This document shows positions 9,029-17,889 of a stretch of 64,000 nucleotides of DNA, in pieces; positions within the stretch are counted from its first letter, which is position 1, and every line of letters begins with the position of its first letter. A program made the translations under genes and the position numbers. Where the stretch lies: assembly GCF_018399035.1 (NCBI RefSeq), contig NZ_CP073760.1, positions 3,786,001-3,850,000 of the forward strand, read 5' to 3'. The notes beneath the pieces were generated by a model that had not been told where the DNA came from, did no database searches, and worked only from the letters and a program-made list of their open reading frames with translations. Source of the DNA: Thiocapsa sp. (lineage in GTDB: Bacteria; Pseudomonadota; Gammaproteobacteria; Chromatiales; Chromatiaceae).

Positions 9029-9867
9029 GCGACACCTACTCCGCGGTCGTCGAAACCGCGCGCACCTATTACAACAGCGAGGATGCCGACAACTTCTACT
9101 TCCATGTCTGGGGTGGAGAAGACATCCATATCGGGATCTACGATCGGCCCGACGAGGCGATCGCCGAGGCGAGCCGTCGTACCGTGGAGCGGATGGCGGC
9201 GCTGGTCCCCGGCCTCGGGGCCGACACCCGGGTACTCGACATGGGCGCCGGTTACGGCGGGGCGGCACGCTGGCTCGCCGGACAGCTCGGCTGTCGCGTC
9301 ACGGCGCTGAATCTGAGCGAACGCGAGAACGCGCGTCACCGAGAGATGAACCGTGAACAGGGTCTCGAGCACTTGATCGAGGTGGTGGACGGAAGCTTCG
9401 AGACCGTCCCCTCACCCGATGGACGCTACGACCTGGTCTGGTCGCAGGACGCCATCCTGCACAGCGGGCTGCGCGAGCAGGTCATCGCGGAGGCCGCGCG
9501 TGTGCTGCGCCCGGGAGGGCGCTTGGTGTTCACGGATCCGATGCAGGCGGACGACTGCCCGCCCGGTATGCTCGAGCCGGTGCTCGCGCGGATCCATCTG
9601 GACAGCTTGGGATCGATCGGTGCCTACCGCGCGGCGGCCGCCCGTTATGGACTCGAGCCGATGGAGGTGCTCGAGATGACGGAGAACCTGGTGACCCACT
9701 ACGGCCGCGTGCGCGAGGATCTGGTTCGGGCGCGCGAGTCGCTCGCCGGCAAGGTTTCGGATGCCTATGTCGATCGCATGATCGCCGGTCTCGGACACTG
9801 GGTCGACGCAGGTGCCTCGGGCTACCTTCGGTGGGGAATCCTTCACTTCAAGAAGACCGCCGACTGA
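9025..9867 (+). CDS. Sarcosine/dimethylglycine N-methyltransferase
   Basis: Completes betaine synthesis by methylating sarcosine and dimethylglycine with S-adenosylmethionine. It is 280 residues. SAM motif I is VLDMGAGYGGAARWLA, followed by LNLSERENARHREMN and the VWSQDAILHS region typical of SDMT and related sarcosine methyltransferases. The reading frame stays open far upstream, but the ATG at 9025 overlaps the stop of the preceding gene (ATGA) and has GGAGG about 9 bases upstream, so this start is preferred. The motif resemblance and coupling to the first methyltransferase make the assignment strong. Confidence 0.92.
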   Translation: MSDTYSAVVETARTYYNSEDADNFYFHVWGGEDIHIGIYDRPDEAIAEASRRTVERMAALVPGLGADTRVLDMGAGYGGAARWLAGQLGCRVTALNLSERENARHREMNREQGLEHLIEVVDGSFETVPSPDGRYDLVWSQDAILHSGLREQVIAEAARVLRPGGRLVFTDPMQADDCPPGMLEPVLARIHLDSLGSIGAYRAAAARYGLEPMEVLEMTENLVTHYGRVREDLVRARESLAGKVSDAYVDRMIAGLGHWVDAGASGYLRWGILHFKKTAD

Positions 9868-9911
9868 GGGTCATGCGCGCCGGACGGCATCGCGTGTGCA
9901 GACACCGATCG

Positions 9912-9930
9912 TCCGGCCTCGTCGGCCGGA
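9912..9930. terminator. Hairpin downstream of the betaine synthesis genes
   Basis: Perfect 7-bp stem TCCGGCC/GGCCGGA with a five-base loop, between the second methyltransferase and the BCCT gene. There is no T-run, so it may be a weak terminator or an RNA-stabilising hairpin. Confidence 0.35.
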
Positions 9931-10001
9931 GAACCAACACGCACTTCGGACATGGGTGACCTCGGTCGCCTCGTCGGGAGCCGGACCGAAGGATCAAGAC
10001 C

Positions 10002-11999
10002 ATGAACGATAACAACGAATCGGCCCCCGGAGCGGAGACCAAACCCTGGATTCAGTGGAATCCTCCGGTCTTCATCATCTCGGCGGTACTGACCTTGGCC
10101 TTCGTGCTCTTCGCCGCCCTCGCCACGGAGACCGCCGAACCCCTGTTCAAATCCATTCAGGACTGGGTGATCGAATCGGCCGGTTGGTTTTACGTGATGG
10201 CCGTCGCCGGTTTTCTGGTCTTCGTGATCGCGCTCGCCGTCTCGAGTCTCGGGCGAATCAAGCTCGGACCCGAGCACTCCGAGCCGGACTACAGCTATCT
10301 GTCCTGGTTCGCGATGCTGTTCTCGGCCGGCATGGGGATCGGGCTGATGTTTTTCGGCGTGGCCGAGCCGGTGATGCACTTCGTCGCCCCTCCGGTCGGT
10401 GATCCGGAGGTCGCCGAGGCCGCCCGTCAAGCCATGCGGATCACCTTTTTCCACTGGGGCGTCCATGCCTGGGCCATCTATGCCGTCGTCGCGCTCTCGC
10501 TGGCCTATTTCGCGTTCAGGCACGGACTGCCCCTGACCATTCGTTCCTCGCTCTACCCGCTGATCGGCGATCGCATCTACGGCCCGATCGGTCATACGGT
10601 CGATATCTTCGCGGTCTTGGGGACCATCTTCGGCGTGGCCACCTCGCTCGGATTCGGGGTGATTCAGATCAACTCGGGGCTCAACTATCTCTTCGATGTG
10701 CCGACATCGATCGGCGTCCAGGTGATGTTGATCGCAGGCATCACGGCCATTGCAACCCTCTCGGTAGGTCTCGGACTCGACGCGGGGATCCGGCGTATCT
10801 CGGAATTGAACATGATCCTGGCCGTGGGCTTGATGGCCTTTGTCCTGATCGCCGGGCCGACCGTCTTTCTGCTGCAGACGCTGGTTCAGAACACCGGGAT
10901 GTATCTGTCCAATCTGTTCGAGATGACCTTCAATCTCTACGCCTACGAGCCGACGGACTGGATCGGCGGCTGGACGCTCTTCTATTGGGGCTGGTGGATC
11001 GCCTGGGCGCCCTTCGTCGGCATGTTCATCGCGCGGGTCTCGCGCGGACGCACCATTCGTGAATTCGTCACCGGCGTCCTCCTGGTACCGCTGGGCTTTA
11101 CCTTCATGTGGATGACCTTCTTCGGCAACACCGCCATCCACATGATCATGATCCAAGGGATCAGCTCGCTCGCCGCTGCGGTGGCGGTCGATACCTCGGT
11201 GGCGCTCTTTCAGTTCTTCGAGCACCTGCCGTTTTCGAGCGTGACCGCGCTGCTCGCGACGCTCCTGGTCGTCACCTTCTTCGTGACCTCGTCGGACTCA
11301 GGGTCCCTGGTGGTGGACATCCTGACCTCGGGCGGCAAAGAGGAATCACCGCTCTGGCAGCGCATCTTCTGGGCGGTCGTCGAAGGCGTGGTCGCTGCGG
11401 CCTTGTTGGTCGCAGGCGGGTTAGCCGCACTCCAGACCGCCACCATCGCGAGCGCACTGCCCTTTACGGTCGTGATGATCCTCATGTGCTGGGGCTTGCT
11501 GAAGGCGCTGCGCATCGACGCGATCAAGCATCTGAGCCTGCGCGAGGCACGGGTGACACCCGGCGGCCCGCAAAGCCCGGTCAACTGGCGCCGCCGACTG
11601 CGCGTACTCGTGCACCAGCCGACCCAAGCCGAAGTGTTGCGTTTCATCCGCGACAGCGTGAAACCGGCCTTGAGCGAGGTCGTCGAGGAGTTGGGCAAGA
11701 TGAGCCTGGATGCCGGGCTCGTGGAAGGCGAGGACGGCCGTGTCTGGGTCGAGGTCCGGCACGGCGCCGAGATCGATTTCTTCTATTCGGTCCGACCGCG
11801 CCCCTACGAGTCACCCAGCTTCGTGATGCGCGACACCCGCGCCAGCCGGGCAAAGGCGCTCGAGTATTTCCGCGCGGAGGTCCACCTGCGCGAAGGCGGT
11901 CAAGACTACGACCTCATGGGCTGGAGCGCGCAGGACATCATCGGCGACGTCCTCGACCAGTACGAGCGGCACATGCACTTCCTCCAGACGGTGCGGTGA
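10002..11999 (+). CDS. BCCT-family betaine/choline transporter
   Basis: Secondary transporter for betaine, choline or carnitine in the inner membrane, 665 residues. About 12 membrane segments span residues 20-510. The glycine-rich TM3 motif MGIGLMFFGVAEP and the family signature around YWGWWIAWAPFVGMFIARVS are intact. A hydrophilic C-terminal domain of roughly 150 residues is longer than in BetP and resembles BetT-type proteins whose C-terminus senses osmolarity. The ribosome site AAGGA lies 8-12 bases before the ATG. It sits next to ProVWX and the betaine synthesis genes, so betaine is the likely substrate. It is convergent with the channel gene that follows. Confidence 0.93.
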   Translation: MNDNNESAPGAETKPWIQWNPPVFIISAVLTLAFVLFAALATETAEPLFKSIQDWVIESAGWFYVMAVAGFLVFVIALAVSSLGRIKLGPEHSEPDYSYLSWFAMLFSAGMGIGLMFFGVAEPVMHFVAPPVGDPEVAEAARQAMRITFFHWGVHAWAIYAVVALSLAYFAFRHGLPLTIRSSLYPLIGDRIYGPIGHTVDIFAVLGTIFGVATSLGFGVIQINSGLNYLFDVPTSIGVQVMLIAGITAIATLSVGLGLDAGIRRISELNMILAVGLMAFVLIAGPTVFLLQTLVQNTGMYLSNLFEMTFNLYAYEPTDWIGGWTLFYWGWWIAWAPFVGMFIARVSRGRTIREFVTGVLLVPLGFTFMWMTFFGNTAIHMIMIQGISSLAAAVAVDTSVALFQFFEHLPFSSVTALLATLLVVTFFVTSSDSGSLVVDILTSGGKEESPLWQRIFWAVVEGVVAAALLVAGGLAALQTATIASALPFTVVMILMCWGLLKALRIDAIKHLSLREARVTPGGPQSPVNWRRRLRVLVHQPTQAEVLRFIRDSVKPALSEVVEELGKMSLDAGLVEGEDGRVWVEVRHGAEIDFFYSVRPRPYESPSFVMRDTRASRAKALEYFRAEVHLREGGQDYDLMGWSAQDIIGDVLDQYERHMHFLQTVR

Positions 12000-12022
12000 C
12001 ATCTCGGCGGTCTTCAAACGGG

Positions 12023-13570
12023 TTAGGGTCGCCGCGTAAAGCTTGATTGGCGGGCCATGAGCCCTTCGATACGCTGGCGGATATCGCGCAGACTCAGGCG
12101 CCCGACCGGCTGGCGGCTCGCAGCCCTGGCCGCATCCGCGGCATCGACGCGTTCCTTCACGATGCGGGCGAGACGCTCGGCCAGCTCCGGGCGTTTGGCC
12201 AAGAGAGACCTCAGGCAGTCCAGATCGATCCGGATCAGGGTCACGTCGCTCTTGGCCCGCAGCTCCAGGAAGGAGGGCTCGTCGGTCAACATGGATGTGA
12301 TCCCCAGGTGATGGCCGGGGCCGAGGACCTCCGTTACCTTGCGGGTGCGATCCGGCAGCGTGATGGCGGCCTCTACGAGTCCGCCGACGATCACGTAAAA
12401 GGCATCGCTCGGCGCGCCTTCGGCGAGGATGACATGCCCGCTGTCGAAGTGAGAGTAAACACTGCGCGCGGCGACCTGCTCGAGCTCCTCCTGCGTGAGC
12501 GAGCCCGCCACATCCAAGCCCTTGAGCGCGAGCAGGATCGTCGGCGGCTCGGCCTGGACCACGGCGGCTCGGCGCGTGTGCAGCTCGTGAACCTCGGGTG
12601 CCATGCTGATCCCGGCGCGTTGCATGGCCCAATGAATCTCGCGGAACAGCTCCTCGCGACCGCGAAACACCGCGGGATAGTTCTTCAAATGGACCCACAC
12701 CATGTACTGGTAAGGAACCGTCGTGGCATCCGCCAGGCGGACGATCGGGTGTGGGAATTTGAGGACGCTCTCGCACCGCAGGGCCGCGTCGAGGATGAGC
12801 GCAGTGGCGAAGCGCGGATCGACCTCGGCCGGGATCCGGACGAAATACCAGGGCGCGAAGAGATGCTGGTCGTCATGCAGATTCTTCAGCGGCTCGCCGG
12901 CCATCTTTGAGTTCGGAATGACATGGGTGGCGTTGTCCCAACCCCGCAGGCGGGTGGCGCGCCAGTTGAGGTCGATGACCTGACCGACGGTGCCGTCGCG
13001 CAGCTCGACCCAATCACCCATCTTGAACGGCCGCTCGATGCCGAGTGCGATCCCGGAGAAGAGATCCCCCAGAGTGCGCTGGAGCGCAAGGCCGAGCACC
13101 GCTGCGGCGACACCCGTAGAGAGCCAAATCCCTGCAAAGGAGTAGCCGCGCTGCCAGAGTAAGATCGCAATACCCACGAACATGAGCGCGGCATAGATCA
13201 AGCCGACGACCAGCTTCGGCACGCGCTCGGGTAGGGCGTCGTCGGCCTTGCGCAGGATCATCACCTCGATCAGGCGCGCGAGCAGCCAACTGGCGACCAG
13301 ATAGCACACGACCAGGGTCGCGGTCCGCACCCCGGCGTTGGCATTCTCGAGCGCCAGCCACGGCGTGAGCAGCAGGAGCAAACTCCCCGCCACCAAAACC
13401 GCGACGGGCCACAAGAGTAGATCGCCGACGGCGAGCACGATCGGAAAGCGTTTACCCAGTCTGCGTCCCTGGAATGGCCCCGTCCCGAGGCGCCAGAGCA
13501 TGAGCACGAACGCCACGCCCAGTAAAATGGGCCAATGCAGTTGAGCCAGTCGTTCGATTAAAAGCATCAT
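12023..13570 (-). CDS. MscS-type mechanosensitive channel with C-terminal cyclic-nucleotide-binding domain
   Basis: Likely a pressure-release or ligand-modulated channel in the inner membrane, about 515 residues. Four or five hydrophobic segments occupy the first 170 residues. An MscS pore/beta domain follows (VLGLALQRTLGDLFSGIALG, then FKMGDWVELRDGTVGQV), and a cyclic-nucleotide-binding fold lies at about 360-480 (VILAEGAPSDAFYVIVGGLV). The frame is open to 13636, but that part lies in a palindromic repeat. ATG at 13570 (or 13567), just outside the repeat, is therefore the better start. Placement next to betaine genes suggests solute efflux on hypo-osmotic shock. Ligand gating is known for some bCNG relatives; here it is inference. 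Confidence 0.88.
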   Translation of the reverse strand: MMLLIERLAQLHWPILLGVAFVLMLWRLGTGPFQGRRLGKRFPIVLAVGDLLLWPVAVLVAGSLLLLLTPWLALENANAGVRTATLVVCYLVASWLLARLIEVMILRKADDALPERVPKLVVGLIYAALMFVGIAILLWQRGYSFAGIWLSTGVAAAVLGLALQRTLGDLFSGIALGIERPFKMGDWVELRDGTVGQVIDLNWRATRLRGWDNATHVIPNSKMAGEPLKNLHDDQHLFAPWYFVRIPAEVDPRFATALILDAALRCESVLKFPHPIVRLADATTVPYQYMVWVHLKNYPAVFRGREELFREIHWAMQRAGISMAPEVHELHTRRAAVVQAEPPTILLALKGLDVAGSLTQEELEQVAARSVYSHFDSGHVILAEGAPSDAFYVIVGGLVEAAITLPDRTRKVTEVLGPGHHLGITSMLTDEPSFLELRAKSDVTLIRIDLDCLRSLLAKRPELAERLARIVKERVDAADAARAASRQPVGRLSLRDIRQRIEGLMARQSSFTRRP

Positions 13571-13572
13571 CC

Positions 13573-13766
13573 TAAACCGCGCCCGCGGCGGTATGCGTTG
13601 TTTGTTGGATTGGGTTGGCCGCGCCGGCTCGGACAACTGTCGGAGCCGGCGCGGTTTAACGTACTAAAAAATTTTGAGTTCTAAACCGCGTCTCACTGGG
13701 ATCAAGGATATCTCCGAAGCCAAACGCACAATGAAAACAACGCATATCGCTCTGGACGCGGTTTAG
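13573..13766 (-). repeat. TAAACCGCG palindromic dimer, copy A
   Basis: Two adjacent 84-86 bp units. The class II unit is 13573-13658 (ends TAAACCGCGCC and GGCGCGGTTTA) and the class I unit is 13682-13765 (ends TAAACCGCGTC and GACGCGGTTTA). They are separated by a 23-base AT-rich spacer. Compared with the other copies the dimer is inverted. The right tip contains the TAA stop codon of mutM (13763-13765), and the left tip abuts the channel gene start. Inside the class II unit is a further GC-rich hairpin at about 13618-13656. Confidence 0.85.
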
Positions 13767-14590
13767 TGTTGGCAGTGCACGCAATAGAAGCTCGAGCGTT
13801 GTCCGATGCGCCGCTGGCGAATGGGCGTGCCGCAGGCGACGCAGGGCTCGCCGGTGCGGCCGTAGACCCGCAGCGATTGCGCGAAATAGCCGGGGTTGCC
13901 GTCCTCCTGGACGAAGTCGCGCAGGGTGGTGCCGCCCTGCGAGATGGAGTCTTCGAGCACGCCGCGGATCACCTCGGCGAGCCGACGGTAGCGCTCCAGG
14001 CCGATGCGATGGCAGGCGCGAGCCGGATGGATGCCGGCCAGGAAGAGCGACTCGTTCGCATAGATGTTCCCGACCCCGACCACCACCGAGGCATCCATCA
14101 GGAAGATCTTCACGGCGACCCGCCGTTCTCGGCTCAGACGATGGAGGTGGTCGCCGTCGAACGCCGTCCCCAGCGGCTCGGGACCCAGGTCGCGCAGCAG
14201 CGGATGACGACTCTCGGCAAGCTCGGGCGTCTCCGGGAGCCACAGAAAAAGACCGAAGCGGCGCGGGTCGTGAAACCGAAGACAACGCCGATCGGCCAAC
14301 ACCAGGTCGAGGTGGTCGTGCTTCTTCGGCGGGCTGTCCACAGGGACGACCCGCAGGCTGCCGGACATCCCCAGATGGAGGAGTAAACTGCCCTGATCCA
14401 ATCCGATCAAGAGATATTTGCTGCGTCGCGACAAGGACCGCACGGCCTGACCCGCCACGCGCTCTGCGGTCTCGGGCGGGATCGGGCGGCGCAGCCGCGG
14501 GTCGCGTACGATCAGACGTTCGATCAGCGCGCCCTCCAAATAGGGGCGGATGCCGCGGAGTGTGGTCTCGACCTCGGGAAGCTCGGGCAT
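13763..14590 (-). CDS. mutM: Formamidopyrimidine-DNA glycosylase
   Basis: Removes oxidised purines such as 8-oxoguanine from DNA and nicks the abasic site. The 275-residue length and organisation are standard. The catalytic N-terminus MPELPEVET is intact (Pro2 nucleophile, Glu3), the lysine in PPKKHDHL matches catalytic Lys57, and a C-terminal zinc finger has four cysteines (CVACGTP ... CVHC). The ATG overlaps the stop codon of the upstream frame (ATGA), so it is the last gene of the ABC-system operon. Its TAA stop codon is the tip of a palindromic element. Confidence 0.97.
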   Translation of the reverse strand: MPELPEVETTLRGIRPYLEGALIERLIVRDPRLRRPIPPETAERVAGQAVRSLSRRSKYLLIGLDQGSLLLHLGMSGSLRVVPVDSPPKKHDHLDLVLADRRCLRFHDPRRFGLFLWLPETPELAESRHPLLRDLGPEPLGTAFDGDHLHRLSRERRVAVKIFLMDASVVVGVGNIYANESLFLAGIHPARACHRIGLERYRRLAEVIRGVLEDSISQGGTTLRDFVQEDGNPGYFAQSLRVYGRTGEPCVACGTPIRQRRIGQRSSFYCVHCQH

Positions 14591-15785
14591 CAGGGTTGAC
14601 CCCTCGGCGGATCGGGATCCGGCGCTGCGGGATCGGCATCGGCAGGATCCGGGGCGAAGGGATCCAGACCGAAACCTTCGGGGAGGTCTCGGCCCTCCTC
14701 GACCCCGAAACCCGCTTGCTCGAAATCGTCCCGAGTCAGCACCTCCTCGCGAATCACATCATGCGGGCGCAGCCGAACCTCGGGGGCGAGCCGAGCGGAA
14801 GCTCGCCGGAGAGCGGGGCGTCCGGGTCCATCAGCGAATCCAACGCGCCCGGCGATTCGCGCCACTCGGGGTCCCCGTAGGTGAGCGTCGCTGGGTCCGG
14901 GGCAAAGACATCCGATCCCGGACTCAAGGGGGACTCCGGCCAAGCCGTGTCGAGCGGCGCGGCGTCCGTGTCGCCATCCGGATCGGCAAAGGGCACCGCA
15001 AGCGAGACCGGCGGCGTCGGGTCGATCGCGCCAGGATCCTCGATCAGCTCGGGCGCCTCGCCGAGCACGTAGGTCAGCCTCAGATCCGGTCGTGTCCAAC
15101 GTCGACCGTCCTCCGATACCCGATAGCGCACCCGTGTCCCGTCCGACGCGCTCAGCTCGAGCAGTGCGCCGTTCGGCTCGCCGATCAAGGGCTCGATCCG
15201 CTCGGCGACCAAGACCGAGAGTCGGGCCAAGGTCTCGCCGCTCAGCGGGACGGTGTCGCGCGTGGCGAAGACAGGTACGGGGTCGCGCGGGAGCGGCATG
15301 CGCGCCACATAGTCGAGCGGAGGCGCGATCAGCAGATGCTGGAAGCGGTCCGGGATGAGGTGAACCAGGTCGTCGCTCGCGGCATAGCGCCAGTGCTCGA
15401 TCGGGTCGAGCCCGCCCATCGCGATGTCGGTCGTGTCCAGGCGCAGACGCAGCTTGACCGGGTCCAGACCCAGCTCCTCCAGCGCGGCGGCCTGCGCGGG
15501 AACGCTGCGCAGGAGCGGCGCATCGCGGATCGCCAGCAGAGCGGCGACGCGGTCCGGGTCCGCGTCGATGTCCCAGGGAGAGCGCATCCGCCACCCGGAG
15601 ACGAGCCGCTCGAGCGCGATGGTCGGCTCACCTTCGCGGGCGATCTCGATCAGGTGTGGCTCGGCTGCGCCCGAGCCGGCCAATGTCGGCGACGCTCGCG
15701 TGACGGCAAGCTCGTGACGCATCGCCCAGGCGAGTGCCGAGAGGACGAGGATCAGGACCAGGTTGAGGATCCAGCGCGACCTCAT
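14590..15785 (-). CDS. DUF4340-like protein of a Gld-type ABC system, apparently frameshifted
   Basis: Membrane-anchored protein, fourth gene of a Gld-like ABC operon, function unknown. It starts at an ATG overlapping the previous stop (ATGA at 15782-15785), with one N-terminal membrane segment (WILNLVLILVLSALAWAM) and a DUF4340-like extracytoplasmic domain. As written, the frame ends at 14754 after 343 residues. A second frame continues the protein-like sequence (PEVRLRPHDVIREEVLTRDD) down to 14590, where its TGA overlaps the mutM ATG, matching every other junction in this operon. Adding one C to the CCCCC run (minus strand, near 14788-14794) would join the two into about 398 residues. Either a sequence error or a real mutation. 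Confidence 0.7.
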
Positions 15786-17155
15786 GTCCCCCTCCAGCGC
15801 AGCCAGCGGATGCCGAGCCCGATCACGAGGAAGAGCCCGGGCAGGATAACCAGGGATCCCAGCCCGATACGCAGCCGTTGCTGCTCGTCGAGGACGAGCG
15901 CTGCGGGCTTGCGCGGGTCGGGAGGCAGCACCGTGAGGTCGCCGGGGTCGCTCAGCCAGGCGAGCAGGGCGAGCGCGAGCGCCCGGTTCCCGTAGGCGCC
16001 GATCTGGGCGTTGCTCGCGAAATCGCCGTCGCCGACCACCAGAACGCGCTGCTCGCGACCGTCCTCCGGCATCGGGCGATTCAGGGCCAAGACGACGGGG
16101 AGCGGACCGGGCTGCTCGCCGATGACCTCGTCGCGGTCGATCGGCCCGTCGAGCCGACCGACCTCGTTCCAGCTTCGCGCGCCGGTCGCCAGATAGGTAT
16201 CCAGAAGCCATCCGGGGGCGAGCTCGGTCCCGAAGGCGAGGCTGCCGGGCAGTAGCGCCGGGACGTCGAGATCGGCCGAAAAGGGGTGATCCGGATACTC
16301 GGCAATGACCGCGACGGCCGGGATCGCGACACCCAAGGCGGCGGCGTCCGCATCGACGACCGTGCCGGGCAGGATCGTCAGACCCAAATAATCGACCAGA
16401 GGCTCAAGCCCGTTGAGCGCGCCGGGATCCAGTAGCCAAAGCAGATTGCCGCCCCGATCCAGATACTGGATCAGGCGCTCGACCACGCCCGGAAAGAGCG
16501 GGATGCGCGGCGTGGAAAGCACCAGGATACGGGTGTTGATCGGCACCTCCTCGACCCGGCCGAGATCGAGCGGGCGAGCGAGAAATCCGCGCTCCGACAG
16601 CTCGCGACCCAGGCGCCCGAGGTCCGCACCCGCCTCGCCCTGAATGGCGCGCTCGCCGTGACCCTCGACCACGGCAACCCAGGGGACGCGGCTCGCGCCG
16701 AGCCGGGCGATGGCGGCACTGATCGCACGCTCGCTGACCTCCGCGAGGGTCTCGCGTCGCCCGCGATAGTCGAGCAGGATCTGGCCGATCAGCGTCACCT
16801 CGGCATCGCGCGTGCGCTCCGGGAAGAGCTGCGGGTCCACGACCTCGATCAGCATGTCGGGCTGCGCCTGTCGATAGCGCATGAGCAGCCGCTCGATCCC
16901 CTTGCCGAGCGGACTCGCCGGGTCGGCAAAGACGGTCGCGCGCAGCGGGCCGTCGAGTCGGGCGAGGATGGCCAGACTCTCGGGCGTCAGGCTGTTGGCG
17001 CCGACGGCGGTCCAATCCCAATAGCGGTCATGGCGGGCAACCAACCAGCCGCCCGCGATCAGGACGGCAAGCAGAAGGACGAGAAACAGCGCATCCGCGA
17101 GCGGTCGCTCGAGGCGCCGGAGCTGCGCCGTCACAAGGGACAGGATGCCTCTCAC
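15782..17155 (-). CDS. GldG-like auxiliary protein of an ABC transporter
   Basis: Membrane protein, 457 residues, related to GldG / ABC-type uncharacterised transport proteins. One membrane segment lies near residues 20-40 and another at the C-terminus (about 425-450). Between them is an extracytoplasmic domain with the typical start NSLTPESLAILARLDGP and RILVLSTPRIPLFPGVV. It uses a GTG start overlapping the permease stop (GTGA). In Bacteroidetes, GldAFG is needed for gliding. In proteobacteria the homologous cassette is widespread and its substrate is unknown. Nothing here shows gliding. Confidence 0.82.
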   Translation of the reverse strand: MRGILSLVTAQLRRLERPLADALFLVLLLAVLIAGGWLVARHDRYWDWTAVGANSLTPESLAILARLDGPLRATVFADPASPLGKGIERLLMRYRQAQPDMLIEVVDPQLFPERTRDAEVTLIGQILLDYRGRRETLAEVSERAISAAIARLGASRVPWVAVVEGHGERAIQGEAGADLGRLGRELSERGFLARPLDLGRVEEVPINTRILVLSTPRIPLFPGVVERLIQYLDRGGNLLWLLDPGALNGLEPLVDYLGLTILPGTVVDADAAALGVAIPAVAVIAEYPDHPFSADLDVPALLPGSLAFGTELAPGWLLDTYLATGARSWNEVGRLDGPIDRDEVIGEQPGPLPVVLALNRPMPEDGREQRVLVVGDGDFASNAQIGAYGNRALALALLAWLSDPGDLTVLPPDPRKPAALVLDEQQRLRIGLGSLVILPGLFLVIGLGIRWLRWRGT

Positions 17156-17889
17156 TGCAGGACCCGATTCGCGAGTCGGCGGTGGGTCAGGGCCAGAAAA
17201 AGCGCCGTGAATCCGAGCAGATAGGCGAGATCGCTCAAACGCACAGCACCCAGCAGAAACCAGAAGAGATGCTCGTTCCAGGAGAGCCAGCCGAAGAGCG
17301 AGAGATCGTGCGCGCCCAGTGTCTCGACCCGACCGATGACGGAGAGGACCAGCAGGATCGAAAAGGCCGCAATCACGGCCGCACCCGTTTGAGCGCTCAG
17401 GCTCGAGGCATAGAGCCCCACGGCGCAGAACATCACGCCGACCAGCCAGAGCCCGAGCGTGGCGGCGGCGATCTGACCCGGATCCAGCGCGGCGCTCTCG
17501 GCGAGCAGCGCGATGTTGAGGACCGGCAGCAGACAGAGCGGCGTCATCAGGATCGTCAGCGCGAGAAACTTCCCCGCCACCAGCTCGCCGATGCGCACCG
17601 GCGCGGCGGCCACCAACTCGAAGCTGCCGTCGCGAAACTCGCCGCTGAGCATCCGCATGGCCATCAGGGGCACTGCGAGTATGAGGATCACCGCGGCGAA
17701 TCCGAACAGGTTCAGGGCCAGCTCCACCGTCAGGCTCGCGATCCGCGCGTCGGCCCCCAGACCCGTGAAGTCGTCGACCACCTTCAGAAAGATCCAGGCG
17801 AGCACGACCTGACCGCCGCCGAGCAGGATCCAGGGCAAGGGCGAGACCAGCGCACTGCGCAGCTCGCGACCCGCAATCACGCCGATCAT
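17152..17889 (-). CDS. ABC transporter permease, GldF-like
   Basis: ABC-2 type membrane permease, 245 residues, with about six hydrophobic segments. It begins MIGVIAGRELRSALVSPL, a typical ABC-2 start. An open frame extends further upstream, but the ATG at 17889 overlaps the ATPase stop codon (ATGA) and is preferred. It pairs with the ATPase encoded immediately upstream. Substrate unknown. Confidence 0.87.
   Translation of the reverse strand: MIGVIAGRELRSALVSPLPWILLGGGQVVLAWIFLKVVDDFTGLGADARIASLTVELALNLFGFAAVILILAVPLMAMRMLSGEFRDGSFELVAAAPVRIGELVAGKFLALTILMTPLCLLPVLNIALLAESAALDPGQIAAATLGLWLVGVMFCAVGLYASSLSAQTGAAVIAAFSILLVLSVIGRVETLGAHDLSLFGWLSWNEHLFWFLLGAVRLSDLAYLLGFTALFLALTHRRLANRVLQ

Noticed and set aside
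9868-10001. Riboswitch between the betaine synthesis genes and the BCCT gene
   Set aside because: Only one simple hairpin is visible, with no conserved riboswitch pattern that I recognise.
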